Origin: Zobellia uliginosa
Lineage (GTDB): Bacteria; Bacteroidota; Bacteroidia; Flavobacteriales; Flavobacteriaceae
DNA length: 64,000 nucleotides
Direction of reading: 5' to 3'
Assembly: GCF_900156625.1 (NCBI RefSeq)
Contig: NZ_FTOB01000003.1
Coordinates: forward strand, 806,001 to 870,000
The notes under the pieces are model-generated. The model saw only the letters and a list, made by a program, of their open reading frames with translations, did not search any database and was not told where the DNA came from. This document shows, one piece after another, positions 18,513-27,465 of the stretch (positions within the stretch are counted from its first letter, which is position 1; the number at the start of each line of letters is the position of its first letter). The position numbers were made by a program, and so were the translations under genes.

Positions 18513-20753
18513 ATGGGGATGAAAAATCATAAAAATATTATCGATTCCGACACCATGAATGTCATTCATGAAAGGCTAAGGATGGGCACGTGGAAATTGA
18601 ATGTGGCTACCGGGGAATATACCCTCGACGACGTCACTTGCGATATACTGCAGATTCCCCATGACACTGTCCTGAAAAGAGGGGTAAAACCCCCAATGCA
18701 TCGACCTGACTCTACAGGGCTCCAAATAGAAGAAGGATTGAAGGGGCTCATAAATTCAGGTACGCCTTTTGATCATGAACTAGAATTTACGACCCCAAAA
18801 GGAAACCCGAGATGGCTACATGTTATTGCCACCCGTAAAATGGAAAATGGTAAATGCATTGTGGTTACAGGAATCATTCAAGACATTACCACAAGAAAAC
18901 AAACTGAAAACAATCTTTTTCAGCATAATAAGTTATTAAATCTCGCCCAAAAAAAAGCACGATTGGGCCATTGGAACTGGGATATCAGAACGAATACCTT
19001 CAGCTGTTCCGAAAATATGAGCCGTATCATCGGTTTTGAAGTAGATGCTTGCGTGTCAATGAGCAATATTATGGATAAGGTACATCCCGACGACCGGACT
19101 TATGTAAGCGCCTTATTGACCAATTGTATCAAAAACAAGGAATTTCAAAATTTTACACACAGAATCCTGCGTGATGATGGTGGCACACAAACCATTCAGG
19201 TTTCTGGAGATGTTCATGTAGACGACAAGGGAGAAATAGTCAATGTTTTGGGGATTTCACAAGACATTACCGATTATAAGAAAATTGAAGAGGAATTGGT
19301 TAAAAAGAACGAGCTCTTAATCTTTGCGGAACAAAAGGCATTATTGGGGCACTGGGAGTGGAACATTATTACGGATGAAGTTTTTTGGTCTTCCAACCTC
19401 TATTATCTTTTTAAGCAAGAAGAAAACACAAAACTGGAGTTCAACACCTACTACAGCTATGTACATGTAGAGGACCAAGCAATAGTTTCGGCCCACTTTG
19501 GGAAAGCCATTGAAGAGAAACACTTTGAAAAAATCATACACCGGATTGTTTTAAATGACGGTACCTTAAAATGGATTTTGTTATTGGGTGAGGTCATTGT
19601 AAACGAACAGAATGAAATAATTAAGCTGATTGGAACTTGCCAAGATGTGACCGAGCAACAGATGCAAGAGATCAAGTTTAAAGGATTGGTCGAATCTGCC
19701 CCAAGTGCTACGCTTATTATAAATAAAGAAGGCATTATACAAATGGTCAATAAACAGGCCGAAAGCTTATTCGGCTACACTCCCGAAGAGTTAGTCGAAA
19801 AATCTGTCGAGATGCTTATACCTTCTAGGTTTGAAGAAAAGAGGGCCCCACATCGTGAAAAGTTTCTGGCCAACCCTAAAATTCAGAAAATCGATATAGG
19901 GGAAGACTTTTATATGATCCATAAATCGGGAAGGGAAATTCCGGTAAAAGTAACACTTGGACCTTTACATATAGAAGAGGGATTGCTTATATCTATGGCC
20001 ATACGTGACACGACCGCCCAAAAAATGGCCGAAAGGAAAATTTTAAAGGCCAAGGAAGATTTGGAAATCCTTACCAAGGAGTTGACCGCACAAAACCATC
20101 AACTAGCGGATTTTACGCAGATTACCTCTCACAACTTGCGGGCACCGGTAAGTAATTTGAACTCACTTTTGGAAATTTATAAACTGATGGACGATGAGGA
20201 AGAGCGAAAAGAGTTGTTCGAAAAATTTGAAATTGTAATCGGGCACCTTACCTTAACGCTTAATACCTTGGTGGAGGCCTTGTCGGTAAAAAACCACACT
20301 TCAATTGAGAGAAGTGAGATTTTCCTTAGTGAAACCTTACACAAAACGAGGGAGATATTCACGGCTGAAATCAGCAGGACCAAGGCAGTTGTTAAAGGTG
20401 ATTTTTCAGAGGTCGATTCTGTTCACTACAATAAAATTTATTTAGAGAGCATTTTTCAAAACTTAATAGGAAACGCTTTAAAATATAGGTCGTCAGAACG
20501 TGCGCCCCTGATAGAAATAAGTTCTGAAATCCATAATGGAAACGTATTGTTGAAGTTTAAGGATAATGGTTTAGGAATCGATTTGAACAGGCACGGCCAT
20601 AAAATGTTCGGATTGAACAAAGTTTTCCACAACCACCCCGAAGCAAAAGGCATCGGTTTATTTATGACCAAGACCCAGGTGGAAGCCATGGGCGGAAAAA
20701 TAGCAGTATCAAGTAAAGTCAATGAAGGCTCAACTTTTAGCATAACCTTATAA
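18513..20753 (+). CDS. Soluble multi-PAS sensor histidine kinase (four PAS modules), paralogue
   Basis: This is a 746-residue cytoplasmic kinase, closely similar to the one at 15531 over its whole length. PAS-like modules begin near MGTWKLN (about 25), LGHWNWD (about 152) and LGHWEWN (about 279), followed by a typical PAS (FKGLVESAPSAT, about 391). The kinase core has SHNLRAPVSNL near 538, NALKYRSS, DNGLGID and GIGLFMTK. It is about 127 residues shorter than its neighbour, which is one PAS module. An intact single-domain receiver follows after 14 bases and is the likely partner. The second ATG at 18519 is also possible as a start. Confidence 0.93.
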   Translation: MGMKNHKNIIDSDTMNVIHERLRMGTWKLNVATGEYTLDDVTCDILQIPHDTVLKRGVKPPMHRPDSTGLQIEEGLKGLINSGTPFDHELEFTTPKGNPRWLHVIATRKMENGKCIVVTGIIQDITTRKQTENNLFQHNKLLNLAQKKARLGHWNWDIRTNTFSCSENMSRIIGFEVDACVSMSNIMDKVHPDDRTYVSALLTNCIKNKEFQNFTHRILRDDGGTQTIQVSGDVHVDDKGEIVNVLGISQDITDYKKIEEELVKKNELLIFAEQKALLGHWEWNIITDEVFWSSNLYYLFKQEENTKLEFNTYYSYVHVEDQAIVSAHFGKAIEEKHFEKIIHRIVLNDGTLKWILLLGEVIVNEQNEIIKLIGTCQDVTEQQMQEIKFKGLVESAPSATLIINKEGIIQMVNKQAESLFGYTPEELVEKSVEMLIPSRFEEKRAPHREKFLANPKIQKIDIGEDFYMIHKSGREIPVKVTLGPLHIEEGLLISMAIRDTTAQKMAERKILKAKEDLEILTKELTAQNHQLADFTQITSHNLRAPVSNLNSLLEIYKLMDDEEERKELFEKFEIVIGHLTLTLNTLVEALSVKNHTSIERSEIFLSETLHKTREIFTAEISRTKAVVKGDFSEVDSVHYNKIYLESIFQNLIGNALKYRSSERAPLIEISSEIHNGNVLLKFKDNGLGIDLNRHGHKMFGLNKVFHNHPEAKGIGLFMTKTQVEAMGGKIAVSSKVNEGSTFSITL

Positions 20754-20767
20754 TTAATCAATTTCGC

Positions 20768-21166
20768 ATGCAATCACCTTTTCACCTGTGCATTATCGAT
20801 GATGACGATATTTATCGTTTCACGATCATTCAATCCGCAAAATTCTTAGAAATAGAACACAAAACTTCGGTCTTTGTCAATGGTGAGGACGCTTTGAACT
20901 TTATTTTGGAAAACCAAAACAATCCGGCCGCCCTCCCCGACATTATACTTTTAGATATTGATATGCCCGTTATGGACGGGTTTCAATTTTTAGAGGAATA
21001 CAAGGCCATAGACCCGAAAATAAATAGAGATATAAAGATTTATATGGTCTCTTCCTCGGTCGACCCCGAAGATATTGCCAAGGCGAAATCCTATTCTATG
21101 GTAGTGGACTATATTTCCAAACCTTTGACCCCGGAGAATCTTAAGCAGTTGGTTGCCGATATTTGA
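20768..21166 (+). CDS. Single-domain response regulator (receiver only)
   Basis: This is a 132-residue CheY-like receiver without an output domain. The acidic pocket is IIDDDDIY (residues 9-16), the phospho-acceptor is Asp63 in LLDIDMP, the switch Ser is in MVSSS (93-97) and the conserved Lys118 is in YISKP. It probably receives phosphate from the adjacent PAS kinase and passes it on, or binds a partner protein, because it cannot bind DNA by itself. It is the last gene of the duplicated kinase/receiver region. Confidence 0.93.
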   Translation: MQSPFHLCIIDDDDIYRFTIIQSAKFLEIEHKTSVFVNGEDALNFILENQNNPAALPDIILLDIDMPVMDGFQFLEEYKAIDPKINRDIKIYMVSSSVDPEDIAKAKSYSMVVDYISKPLTPENLKQLVADI

Positions 21167-21198
21167 AAAAGTTAGGGCTCAAAAAAACGTAAGGACTT

Positions 21199-22458
21199 TT
21201 AGTTTTTGGTATTCTTCTCCTCAATCCATTTAGAAAGGTACTTTGTGGCCTGCATGGTTTGGTGAAGCAATAGTGCGCCTATAAAATTTTTGCGTCTATG
21301 CGCTTTTAAATTACGGACCAATCCATCAATTTTCTCCTTCAATCGCTTTTCTAGCACATGACGATCATAGCTTGTATCGACAATGGCGAGGCCATTGTTC
21401 TGTGCTTTCGTCCATTCTTCTTTATTGTGGTACAATCGTAAGGCCGCTCTGGCAAAGTCTTCGGCCGTATTGGCAATGGCCCCGCTCCAGGGCATTTCGG
21501 CGTGCATACCTTCGACTCCGATATTGGTAGTGACGCTCGGGGTTCCATTTTGCATGGCCGAGGTCAGTTTTCCCTTTATACCCGCGCCAAAACGCAAAGG
21601 CGCCAGATTAAGGCGGGCCTTACCTAAGACCTTGTTCGCATCTTCGGCCCAGCCTTTTATGTGGAACCCTTGGTCAGGTCGGTGTAGCTCTTGTATATGT
21701 TGTGGTAGATAGGCGCCATAAACCGATAATTGGGCATCGGGAAGCCCTTTTCGTATTAGTGGCCAAATCTCTTGGGAGAGGTAAAGCAGGGCGTCTACAT
21801 TTGGGGCATGCCTACCATTACCAATACAGACAAAACCCGACCTTTGGTCAAAGGCGGGCCAATGGCCTTGTTTCTCATTATCGATAGGGTCTAGCAAAAA
21901 TGGGAGGTGCACTAAGAGATCCTCGTCTATGGCTAATTGTTTCGTCAAGAGTTCCATCTCGAAAGTCGAAACCATTAATGAAAGATCGGAGCGGTAAATA
22001 CTTGCCACTTCACGCTTGGTCACATCGCTTTGCTGCCAGTCTTCCAGTGAAAATGACATATGTTTCTTGTGGGCCGTTTCCCGAGCTTTCCGAAGCGAAT
22101 GCAAATCTTCGGTATCAAGTATCCTAATAGCGTTCGGTAAGCTTTCGGCTATTCGCCACCCGAACTGTTCTTCGGTCAAAAAACGGTCGAAAATAACAAT
22201 GTCGGGGTTTAGTTCTTTTATGGAGAGGTCGAAACCGGAATCGTTCAAGGTGATGGGCATCGATTCAATGGCCAATGCCTTTAAATCTAGGGATAGCCCT
22301 GTTTGGCTCGCCGTACTGGCAAAAACAATGCGATAGCCCCCTTCCTTAAAAAAACGCAGTAATTCCAGCATACGGTTTCCTGCTGCCGTAGAAGCGGGTT
22401 CGGGCCAGGTAAAACCAATAATCAAAAGTATGTCTTGCTTCACCTTGTAGTAATACAT
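21199..22458 (-). CDS. Glycosyltransferase (GT4-like)
   Basis: This is a 419-residue GT-B-fold glycosyltransferase. The N-terminal half has a WPEPASTAAGNRMLELL opening typical of acceptor-binding loops. The C-terminal donor domain has FVCIGNGRHAPNVDAL near 218 and the GAGIKGKLTSAMQNGTPSVTT block near 305, where the sugar-nucleotide phosphates bind. There is no signal or membrane segment, so it acts in the cytoplasm. It stands alone rather than in a polysaccharide cluster, so the acceptor is unknown. It lies 29 bases after the helicase gene and may be cotranscribed with it. Confidence 0.82.
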   Translation of the reverse strand: MYYYKVKQDILLIIGFTWPEPASTAAGNRMLELLRFFKEGGYRIVFASTASQTGLSLDLKALAIESMPITLNDSGFDLSIKELNPDIVIFDRFLTEEQFGWRIAESLPNAIRILDTEDLHSLRKARETAHKKHMSFSLEDWQQSDVTKREVASIYRSDLSLMVSTFEMELLTKQLAIDEDLLVHLPFLLDPIDNEKQGHWPAFDQRSGFVCIGNGRHAPNVDALLYLSQEIWPLIRKGLPDAQLSVYGAYLPQHIQELHRPDQGFHIKGWAEDANKVLGKARLNLAPLRFGAGIKGKLTSAMQNGTPSVTTNIGVEGMHAEMPWSGAIANTAEDFARAALRLYHNKEEWTKAQNNGLAIVDTSYDRHVLEKRLKEKIDGLVRNLKAHRRKNFIGALLLHQTMQATKYLSKWIEEKNTKN

Positions 22459-22487
22459 TTATCGGCTCGGTCGAATTTCCAATACCC

Positions 22488-23999
22488 TTACATCTTGGCT
22501 GCGAACATACGGGAAATACTCGAACGTAATTTACGTTCGTAGTCTTCTTCAAGCCATTCCTTATAGTTCTTGGTATTGTTCATGATACAGTAGGAATATT
22601 GTCGTACGCGATAGGCAATCTCCTCCTTGAGCTCTTTGGCCAAGATACGGGCGTCGAAAACATCCTCCGAATTCTCTACACAAATCTGGGCGTGTTGCTC
22701 TATACTGCGCTCCAATACAATTTTAGACTTCAGGCCTTGGGCAAAAACCTTTTTATATTCTTCCTTGATGTTAAACTCGATATTGGAAGATTTCTTGAAT
22801 TTTTCACGAAGGGCCGGGGGCATTTCATAAACAAATTCTTTTTCGATTTCCTCGTCATTCTTGATGTTCTCAAGGTAGAAATCAGGAAAATGAAAGATTT
22901 CCTGCCAATCTATAGGGGCGTCCCACAATCCGAAACGTGCTACATTGTTTCCGAGGTCCACTACGGTAAATTCACTCTTGTTCGGAAGTATTCGAGAACC
23001 ACGACCGATCATTTGAAAGTATAACGTTAGGGAACGGGTGGCCCTGTTGAGAATAATGGTCTCTACCGAAGGTTCGTCAAAACCGGTGGTAAGGATACTG
23101 ACCGAGGTCAGAATGGCGTCAGGGGTGTTGGAAAACCACTCTAGTATTTCCTTTCGTTCCGAGGCCGTATTTTTATTATCTAAGTGACGGATATTGTAGC
23201 CGGCTTTTTTAAAGGTTTCGTATACGTAACGGGAGGTGTTGATACCGTTGTTGAAAATCAGTGTCTTTGTACCATCGGCAATCTCCTTATAGGCCGATAA
23301 GAGCTTGCCCAACATGCTTTGGTTGCTGTAGAGCTCATCGGAAGACTTAACGGTGTAGTCACCACTGATACCCAGTTTTAGGCTTTGTAGGCTTACATCG
23401 TAATTGTACATATTGGCCTTGGCCAAAAACTTTTTTTTAATCAGCGACCCTATAGATTCGCCCACGATCAACTTTTGATAGTTGTCTTTCATGGGCAATT
23501 TGATGTTGGAGCTTAAGGGTGTTGCAGTAACCCCGAGAATGGTCGAGTTTTTGAAGAACTTAAACAATTTTCGGAAGGAGTTGTAATGCGCCTCATCGAT
23601 GATGACCAGACCAATATCCTTGATTTCGACCTTTTCTTCCTGCAGCCTATTGTTCAAGGTTTCCACCATGGCCACAAAACACATATAGGTATCTTGGTCG
23701 GTAAGCTCCTTCACCTCACTATTGATGATTTTGTTCTTTACACCGAAGCTATTGAGCATACGGGAAGTTTGGGTGCTCAATTCTATACGGTGCGTAAGTA
23801 CGACCACTTTTTTACCCGTTTTTTCAATATAACGACGGGCTATTTCAGAAAAAACAACGGTTTTACCACCACCTGTTGGCAGTTGGTATAGTAGATTGCC
23901 CTTTTCTTCTGGATCCTCAAGATGCTTGAAAATGGTCTTCAGATCTTCGATCTGATAATCGTATAGTTGCTTTTCGGTAGTATCTTTTTTTAACTCCAA
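22488..23999 (-). CDS. SF2 DEAD/DEAH-box helicase (type III restriction-like)
   Basis: This is a 503-residue superfamily-2 nucleic-acid helicase. The motifs in order are Q-like YDYQIEDL (about 14), Walker A PTGGGKTVVF (about 41), DEAH box VIIDEAHYNSF (about 132), TATPL (about 157), then the second RecA domain with STGFDEPSVETIILNR-like motif V (LTTGFDEP about 306) and motif VI QMIGRGSR (about 331). It resembles the UvrB/Res subunit core often annotated as a restriction helicase, but no nuclease or methylase is nearby. A stand-alone DNA-repair or RNA-handling helicase is more likely. Confidence 0.9.
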   Translation of the reverse strand: MELKKDTTEKQLYDYQIEDLKTIFKHLEDPEEKGNLLYQLPTGGGKTVVFSEIARRYIEKTGKKVVVLTHRIELSTQTSRMLNSFGVKNKIINSEVKELTDQDTYMCFVAMVETLNNRLQEEKVEIKDIGLVIIDEAHYNSFRKLFKFFKNSTILGVTATPLSSNIKLPMKDNYQKLIVGESIGSLIKKKFLAKANMYNYDVSLQSLKLGISGDYTVKSSDELYSNQSMLGKLLSAYKEIADGTKTLIFNNGINTSRYVYETFKKAGYNIRHLDNKNTASERKEILEWFSNTPDAILTSVSILTTGFDEPSVETIILNRATRSLTLYFQMIGRGSRILPNKSEFTVVDLGNNVARFGLWDAPIDWQEIFHFPDFYLENIKNDEEIEKEFVYEMPPALREKFKKSSNIEFNIKEEYKKVFAQGLKSKIVLERSIEQHAQICVENSEDVFDARILAKELKEEIAYRVRQYSYCIMNNTKNYKEWLEEDYERKLRSSISRMFAAKM

Positions 24000-24197
24000 G
24001 TAGGGTCTAAAATTTAGTGTTCATGTATTGTAAGAAGGTGGGGCTTCCCGATTTTCTCAATTTTACAAAATTAAAGGAAATTTGTCCTCTTCTGAAATTA
24101 AATCTGGGGAAATCGACAAAAGCATTGCTCAGGCCCCGTTATACTTGGGCCAAAAGCATGTCTTTCTATTTTTGGCCAAAGAGAAAAATGTTCAAGG

Positions 24198-25127
24198 TCA
24201 ATATCCTTTTTCCATGACCACTTCGTTCAATAAATCCCTTTTCGTCAGTAGCCTATCATAATTTTCGAGGATTTGGGGCACTACGGAACCGGTGTCGGAA
24301 ACACTGGCATAATGTGGGGTCATCTGTATTTTTTCATGTTTCCAAAAAGGATGTTCTTTTGGTAAAGGCTCTTCGTGGTAAACATCCAAACCGGCACCGG
24401 AAAGGTGTCCCGTGTCCAACATTTCGATCAAGTCTTCGTCAACCAAGTGGCCACCACGTGCCACGTTTATGACAAAAGCGCCCTTAGGAAGTTTTAAAAA
24501 CAGTTCTTTGTTCAAAATTCCGGTGGTTTCTTGGGTCAGGGGCAATAGACAAACGGCGATCTGTGTGGTTTTTAAAAAATCGATCAGGCCATTGTCACCT
24601 ACAAAGCAATCGACACCCGCTATATCTTTTTTAGAGCTGGCCCAGCCCTGAACCTTAAAGCCGTATTTGACCAAATCCGTGGCCAATTCCCGCCCTAGGG
24701 CACCAAGCCCCAGAATACCGACCCTAAAATCGGAAATCCTTCGATATTGTATAGGTTGCCATATTCCTTTTATTTGGTTGATTTTATACTGGTCTAGGTT
24801 TTTCAAATGACTTAGGATGACCGCAAGAACGTGTTCTGACATATCCTTGGCCAACATATCGTCTACCACACGGGTTATGGGCAAGTTCTTGGGCGCCGCC
24901 CCATCTTCGAAAATAAAGTCCACCCCTGCCCCACTGGAAGCGATGAGCTCTAGGTTGGGATAATGGGCCAATGCCCCTTTGGGGTGCTTCCAGACCAAGG
25001 CCATTTTTATTTTTTCCTTAGGGTGGTCTTCCAAATAACTATATACCTCGAGTTCGGGTCGTTGCGCCAAGAGGGCCTTTTTCCAAAGTTCAATCTTGTC
25101 GTCTTGTCTGATGATTACTATTGCCAT
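24198..25127 (-). CDS. GhrA-like glyoxylate/hydroxypyruvate reductase
   Basis: This is a 309-residue NAD(P)-dependent hydroxyacid dehydrogenase, close in length to GhrA. The start MAIVIIRQDD at 25127 begins two bases after the stop of the upstream gene; a 17-codon upstream extension lies inside that gene and is unlikely. The nucleotide loop is GLGALGRELA (about 138). The catalytic residues are Arg in NVARGG (about 222), Glu in HEEPLPKEHPF (about 250) and His in TPHYAS (about 270). It is a paralogue of the enzyme at 11669 but belongs to a different subgroup. Confidence 0.92.
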   Translation of the reverse strand: MAIVIIRQDDKIELWKKALLAQRPELEVYSYLEDHPKEKIKMALVWKHPKGALAHYPNLELIASSGAGVDFIFEDGAAPKNLPITRVVDDMLAKDMSEHVLAVILSHLKNLDQYKINQIKGIWQPIQYRRISDFRVGILGLGALGRELATDLVKYGFKVQGWASSKKDIAGVDCFVGDNGLIDFLKTTQIAVCLLPLTQETTGILNKELFLKLPKGAFVINVARGGHLVDEDLIEMLDTGHLSGAGLDVYHEEPLPKEHPFWKHEKIQMTPHYASVSDTGSVVPQILENYDRLLTKRDLLNEVVMEKGY

Positions 25128-25129
25128 AT

Positions 25130-25639
25130 TTAATCTATGATATCTAGGGCTCGGGAAAAGCCCTCGCCGAATTGCCAATTTTGGTCTTGTGTTGTGGTGT
25201 AAACTTTTATAATTCTTTCCTTGTATTCGGCCAACAGCCCATTGATCGATATAAACCTGAGCGCCTCGGTAAACGAGTTCATCATGCTTTTGTAAAAAGC
25301 ATCGGGCAGGTTATGGTCTTTTTCGAATACTTGGGCTATCTCCAAATTGTAAAGCATGACGTCTGCAACAAGATGTGGGGCCACACCGAGTTTTATAAAG
25401 TGCTTTATAAATTTCTGGGCGACTGAGCGTCTTGCCCTAGGGCGTCTTCGCTTTACGGGAAAATACTCATTACTGATTTTGGTCTTTGCTTCTTGAACGA
25501 GCTTGTCTTCCTTTGGGTTGAAGATAAAGTTGTAGTACTCCTTAACCTCGGGAAAGCGCTCGTATAGGTCGAGCAATTGCTCTTCAATGGCCCCTTTATC
25601 TATTTCCGAAAGGTATTTCTTTAGCTTTCGCTTGCTCAT
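25130..25639 (-). CDS. DUF6155-like conserved protein
   Basis: This is a basic, all-helical cytoplasmic protein of 169 residues, starting MSKRKLKKYLSEIDK from the ATG at 25639; an in-frame ATG seven codons upstream is less likely. A strongly basic segment, PVKRRRPRARRSVAQK, lies near 61-76. The sequence resembles a flavobacterial family that I recall as DUF6155, with the LYERFPEVKEYYNFIFNP block near the N-terminus. No function is known. It lies directly upstream of the GhrA-like gene in the same direction and is probably cotranscribed. Confidence 0.75.
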   Translation of the reverse strand: MSKRKLKKYLSEIDKGAIEEQLLDLYERFPEVKEYYNFIFNPKEDKLVQEAKTKISNEYFPVKRRRPRARRSVAQKFIKHFIKLGVAPHLVADVMLYNLEIAQVFEKDHNLPDAFYKSMMNSFTEALRFISINGLLAEYKERIIKVYTTTQDQNWQFGEGFSRALDIID

Positions 25640-25810
25640 TTTTCTACTATTTGTCCTCAAAAATAGCGGAATGCGTCAAATCCTCCTAGATTCGTACCTG
25701 AAATCTTAAACTTCTCATAAATTATGTATAAGAATACTCACAAGTCTTTGGATAATAGATAATAAAAATGTATACTGTATGCTTGTAGCAATCCTAAACA
25801 TACTAGATAC

Positions 25811-26674
25811 ATGAGGCAACTAAAGATTATCAAGCAAGTAACCAATCGGGAATCAAAATCATTGGATAAGTACTTGCAAGATATCAGTAAAATTGATCTG
25901 ATCAACGCGTCTGAGGAAGTAGAACTCGCACAAAGAATCCGTGCCGGGGACCAAGTGGCCCTAGAAAAATTAACTACCGCCAACTTACGCTTTGTAGTCT
26001 CCGTGGCCAAACAATATCAGAACCAAGGCCTGAAACTACCCGATTTGATCAATGAAGGAAACCTTGGCCTGGTAAAAGCGGCTAAGCGTTTCGACGAAAC
26101 CCGCGGTTTCAAATTTATATCATATGCCGTTTGGTGGATTCGCCAATCTATTCTTCAAGCCCTTGCCGAACAATCACGTGTGGTACGACTGCCTTTGAAC
26201 AAAATTGGATCTATCAATAAAATCAAAAAAACCTTTTCTTACTTGGAGCAGGCCCATGAGCGCCCACCCTCTGCCGAAGAAATAGCCAAAGAGCTAGAGA
26301 TGACGGTCAGTGAGGTCAAGCAATCGATGAAAAATTCAGGGAGACACGTTTCTATGGATGCACCCCTTAGGGAAGGTGAAGACTCAAACCTCTATGATGT
26401 ACTTCGTAGTGGAGAGTCTCCTAGACCGGATAAGATATTAATGCAGCAGTCTTTGAATACAGAGATCAACCGTGCTTTAGAGACCTTGTCTCCAAGAGAA
26501 GCGGATGTGGTTAAATTGTATTACGGTATCGGGGATCAACAATCTATGACTTTAGCCGAAATAGGACAGACTTTTGACCTTACCAGGGAAAGAGTTCGTC
26601 AAATTCGTGAGAAGGCCATTAGAAAATTGCGCCATAACTCAAGAAGTAAACTTTTAAAGACCTATTTGGGATAG
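25811..26674 (+). CDS. rpoD: Primary RNA polymerase sigma factor (Bacteroidota type)
   Basis: This is the housekeeping sigma factor of 287 residues, without the N-terminal acidic region 1.1 and the large insert of proteobacterial sigma-70. It begins [15 protein letters not shown], the conserved start of this family in Bacteroidota. Region 2 has [15 protein letters not shown] and [13 protein letters not shown] (-7 box recognition and melting). Region 3 has [12 protein letters not shown]. Region 4 has the helix-turn-helix [27 protein letters not shown] (-33 recognition). It recognises the TTTG/TAnnTTTG promoters seen elsewhere in this window. It is monocistronic and ends at a strong terminator. 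Confidence 0.97.
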   Translation: MRQLKIIKQVTNRESKSLDKYLQDISKIDLINASEEVELAQRIRAGDQVALEKLTTANLRFVVSVAKQYQNQGLKLPDLINEGNLGLVKAAKRFDETRGFKFISYAVWWIRQSILQALAEQSRVVRLPLNKIGSINKIKKTFSYLEQAHERPPSAEEIAKELEMTVSEVKQSMKNSGRHVSMDAPLREGEDSNLYDVLRSGESPRPDKILMQQSLNTEINRALETLSPREADVVKLYYGIGDQQSMTLAEIGQTFDLTRERVRQIREKAIRKLRHNSRSKLLKTYLG

Positions 26675-26692
26675 CCCTAAACGGATATAAAT

Positions 26693-26728
26693 AAAAAAGC
26701 CCTGACGTTAATACGCCAGGGCTTTTTT
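26693..26728 (+). terminator. Strong bidirectional terminator between rpoD and the small-peptide genes
   Basis: The stem GCCCTGaCG/CGcCAGGGC has A residues on the left and T residues on the right, so it can terminate transcription arriving from both sides. It serves rpoD on the plus strand and the peptide genes on the minus strand. Confidence 0.92.
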
Positions 26729-26753
26729 GTACAACTAATAATTCACTTATAGA

Positions 26754-26855
26754 CTAAGAATAATTTAGTTTGTTGATTTGTTCGCTATTTAAGATTTCAT
26801 TTAAGTTTTCAATGAAACTCATGTAAGCTGCGTTGTCTGGGTTTTGATTTGCCAT
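26754..26855 (-). CDS. Small peptide gene, second of a tandem pair (33 aa)
   Basis: This short gene encodes a 33-residue acidic peptide beginning MANQNPDNAAYMSFIENL. Its C-terminal half, SFIENLNEILNSEQINKLNY, aligns without gaps to the peptide encoded 38 bases upstream (SFLQDLNEILSLNELVELDY): the LNEIL core is identical and hydrophobic positions are kept in helical spacing. The pair shares a promoter at 27045-27080 and ends just before the bidirectional terminator at 26693-26728. I recognise no family. No modification enzyme, protease transporter or toxin partner is adjacent. The similarity between neighbouring frames makes translation likely; the function is open. Confidence 0.68.
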   Translation of the reverse strand: MANQNPDNAAYMSFIENLNEILNSEQINKLNYS

Positions 26856-26893
26856 AGTTGTAGGTTTTAAAGGTTGCAATGATTGGGGGTAGA

Positions 26894-26992
26894 TTACATA
26901 TAATCTAATTCTACCAATTCGTTTAAGCTCAAAATTTCGTTAAGGTCTTGAAGGAATGATAGGTATTCTTCTCCGTAGGTATCGTAAAGCAT
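26894..26992 (-). CDS. Small peptide gene, first of a tandem pair (32 aa)
   Basis: This short gene encodes a 32-residue, strongly acidic peptide (eight Asp/Glu, no Lys or Arg) beginning MLYDTYGEEYLSFLQDL and ending LDYM. Residues 10-30 should form an amphipathic helix with Leu/Ile/Phe on one face. It is homologous to the peptide encoded directly downstream. The ATG lies about 45 bases downstream of a predicted start site from a well-matched promoter. The A/T-rich leader has no strong Shine-Dalgarno, which is normal in Bacteroidota. The family is unknown; a signalling, membrane-active or regulatory peptide are all possible. Confidence 0.68.
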   Translation of the reverse strand: MLYDTYGEEYLSFLQDLNEILSLNELVELDYM

Positions 26993-27044
26993 TTTTCTAT
27001 AGGTTAAGTTACTATTTTGATTTGGTGTCTTAATTACTACGATG

Positions 27045-27080
27045 TAAACATATTCATAAACTCATGTGATTACAACAAAA
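27045..27080 (-). promoter_or_regulatory. Promoter of the small-peptide pair
   Basis: On the minus strand, TTTTGTTG (27080-27073) is followed after 20 bases by TATGTTTA (27052-27045). This matches seven of eight positions of the Bacteroidota -7 box TAnnTTTG with a TTG at the expected -33 distance. Transcription would start near 27038. Confidence 0.6.
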
Positions 27081-27465
27081 TGTGGTGTAAGGAAAGAAAA
27101 ATGTTGTAAAAGTTGTTAATCATGTAAAGATCGGCCTTTTTTGATACCAAAAATACCGCGATATGTACCGATAAAACATCGCACTTTATCTATTACTGCT
27201 TAAAAATCAATGCCTTGCAAATGAAGAACCCCTTTGTTTACGGCTACTCCAAGCATTTCTGGGCTATTATGTGCTATTGTTGTGATTTGTTCCGCCTATT
27301 TCAAAAACCATTTTGGGCAAAGCTATTCAAATACCAATGTCTATAGGCGAGAGTAATGTAATGAACGGGGTTTCTATTGGGTAGTTAACTTAGGAAGTTG
27401 TACAATTTGTTGCTAATGAGGAAATCTATAAGGTATGCAATGGGATAAGTGTAAATCATAATCCT
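27081..27465. other. Intergenic region without a recognised gene
   Basis: These 385 bases separate the exopolysaccharide operon from the peptide genes. There is a 41-codon plus-strand frame at 27221-27346 rich in Trp/Cys/Phe that has no support. No terminator hairpin for the operon is obvious here. Confidence 0.4.

Noticed and set aside
22488-23999. Restriction-modification or defence island around the SF2 helicase
   Set aside because: No methylase, nuclease, specificity subunit or other defence gene is adjacent; the neighbours are a glycosyltransferase and metabolic genes.
24000-24197. A plus-strand frame of 66 codons starting at 24017 in the gap before the helicase gene
   Set aside because: It runs into the convergent reductase gene, has no family features and lies where the helicase promoter should be.
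27221-27346. A 41-codon plus-strand frame rich in Trp, Cys and Phe upstream of the small-peptide promoter
   Set aside because: It has no homologue that I can recognise, no promoter box or terminator, and odd composition; it is probably chance.
26693-27465. A non-coding RNA or riboswitch in the gap after rpoD
   Set aside because: The region is better explained by two homologous coding frames with promoter and terminator; no riboswitch core was recognised.
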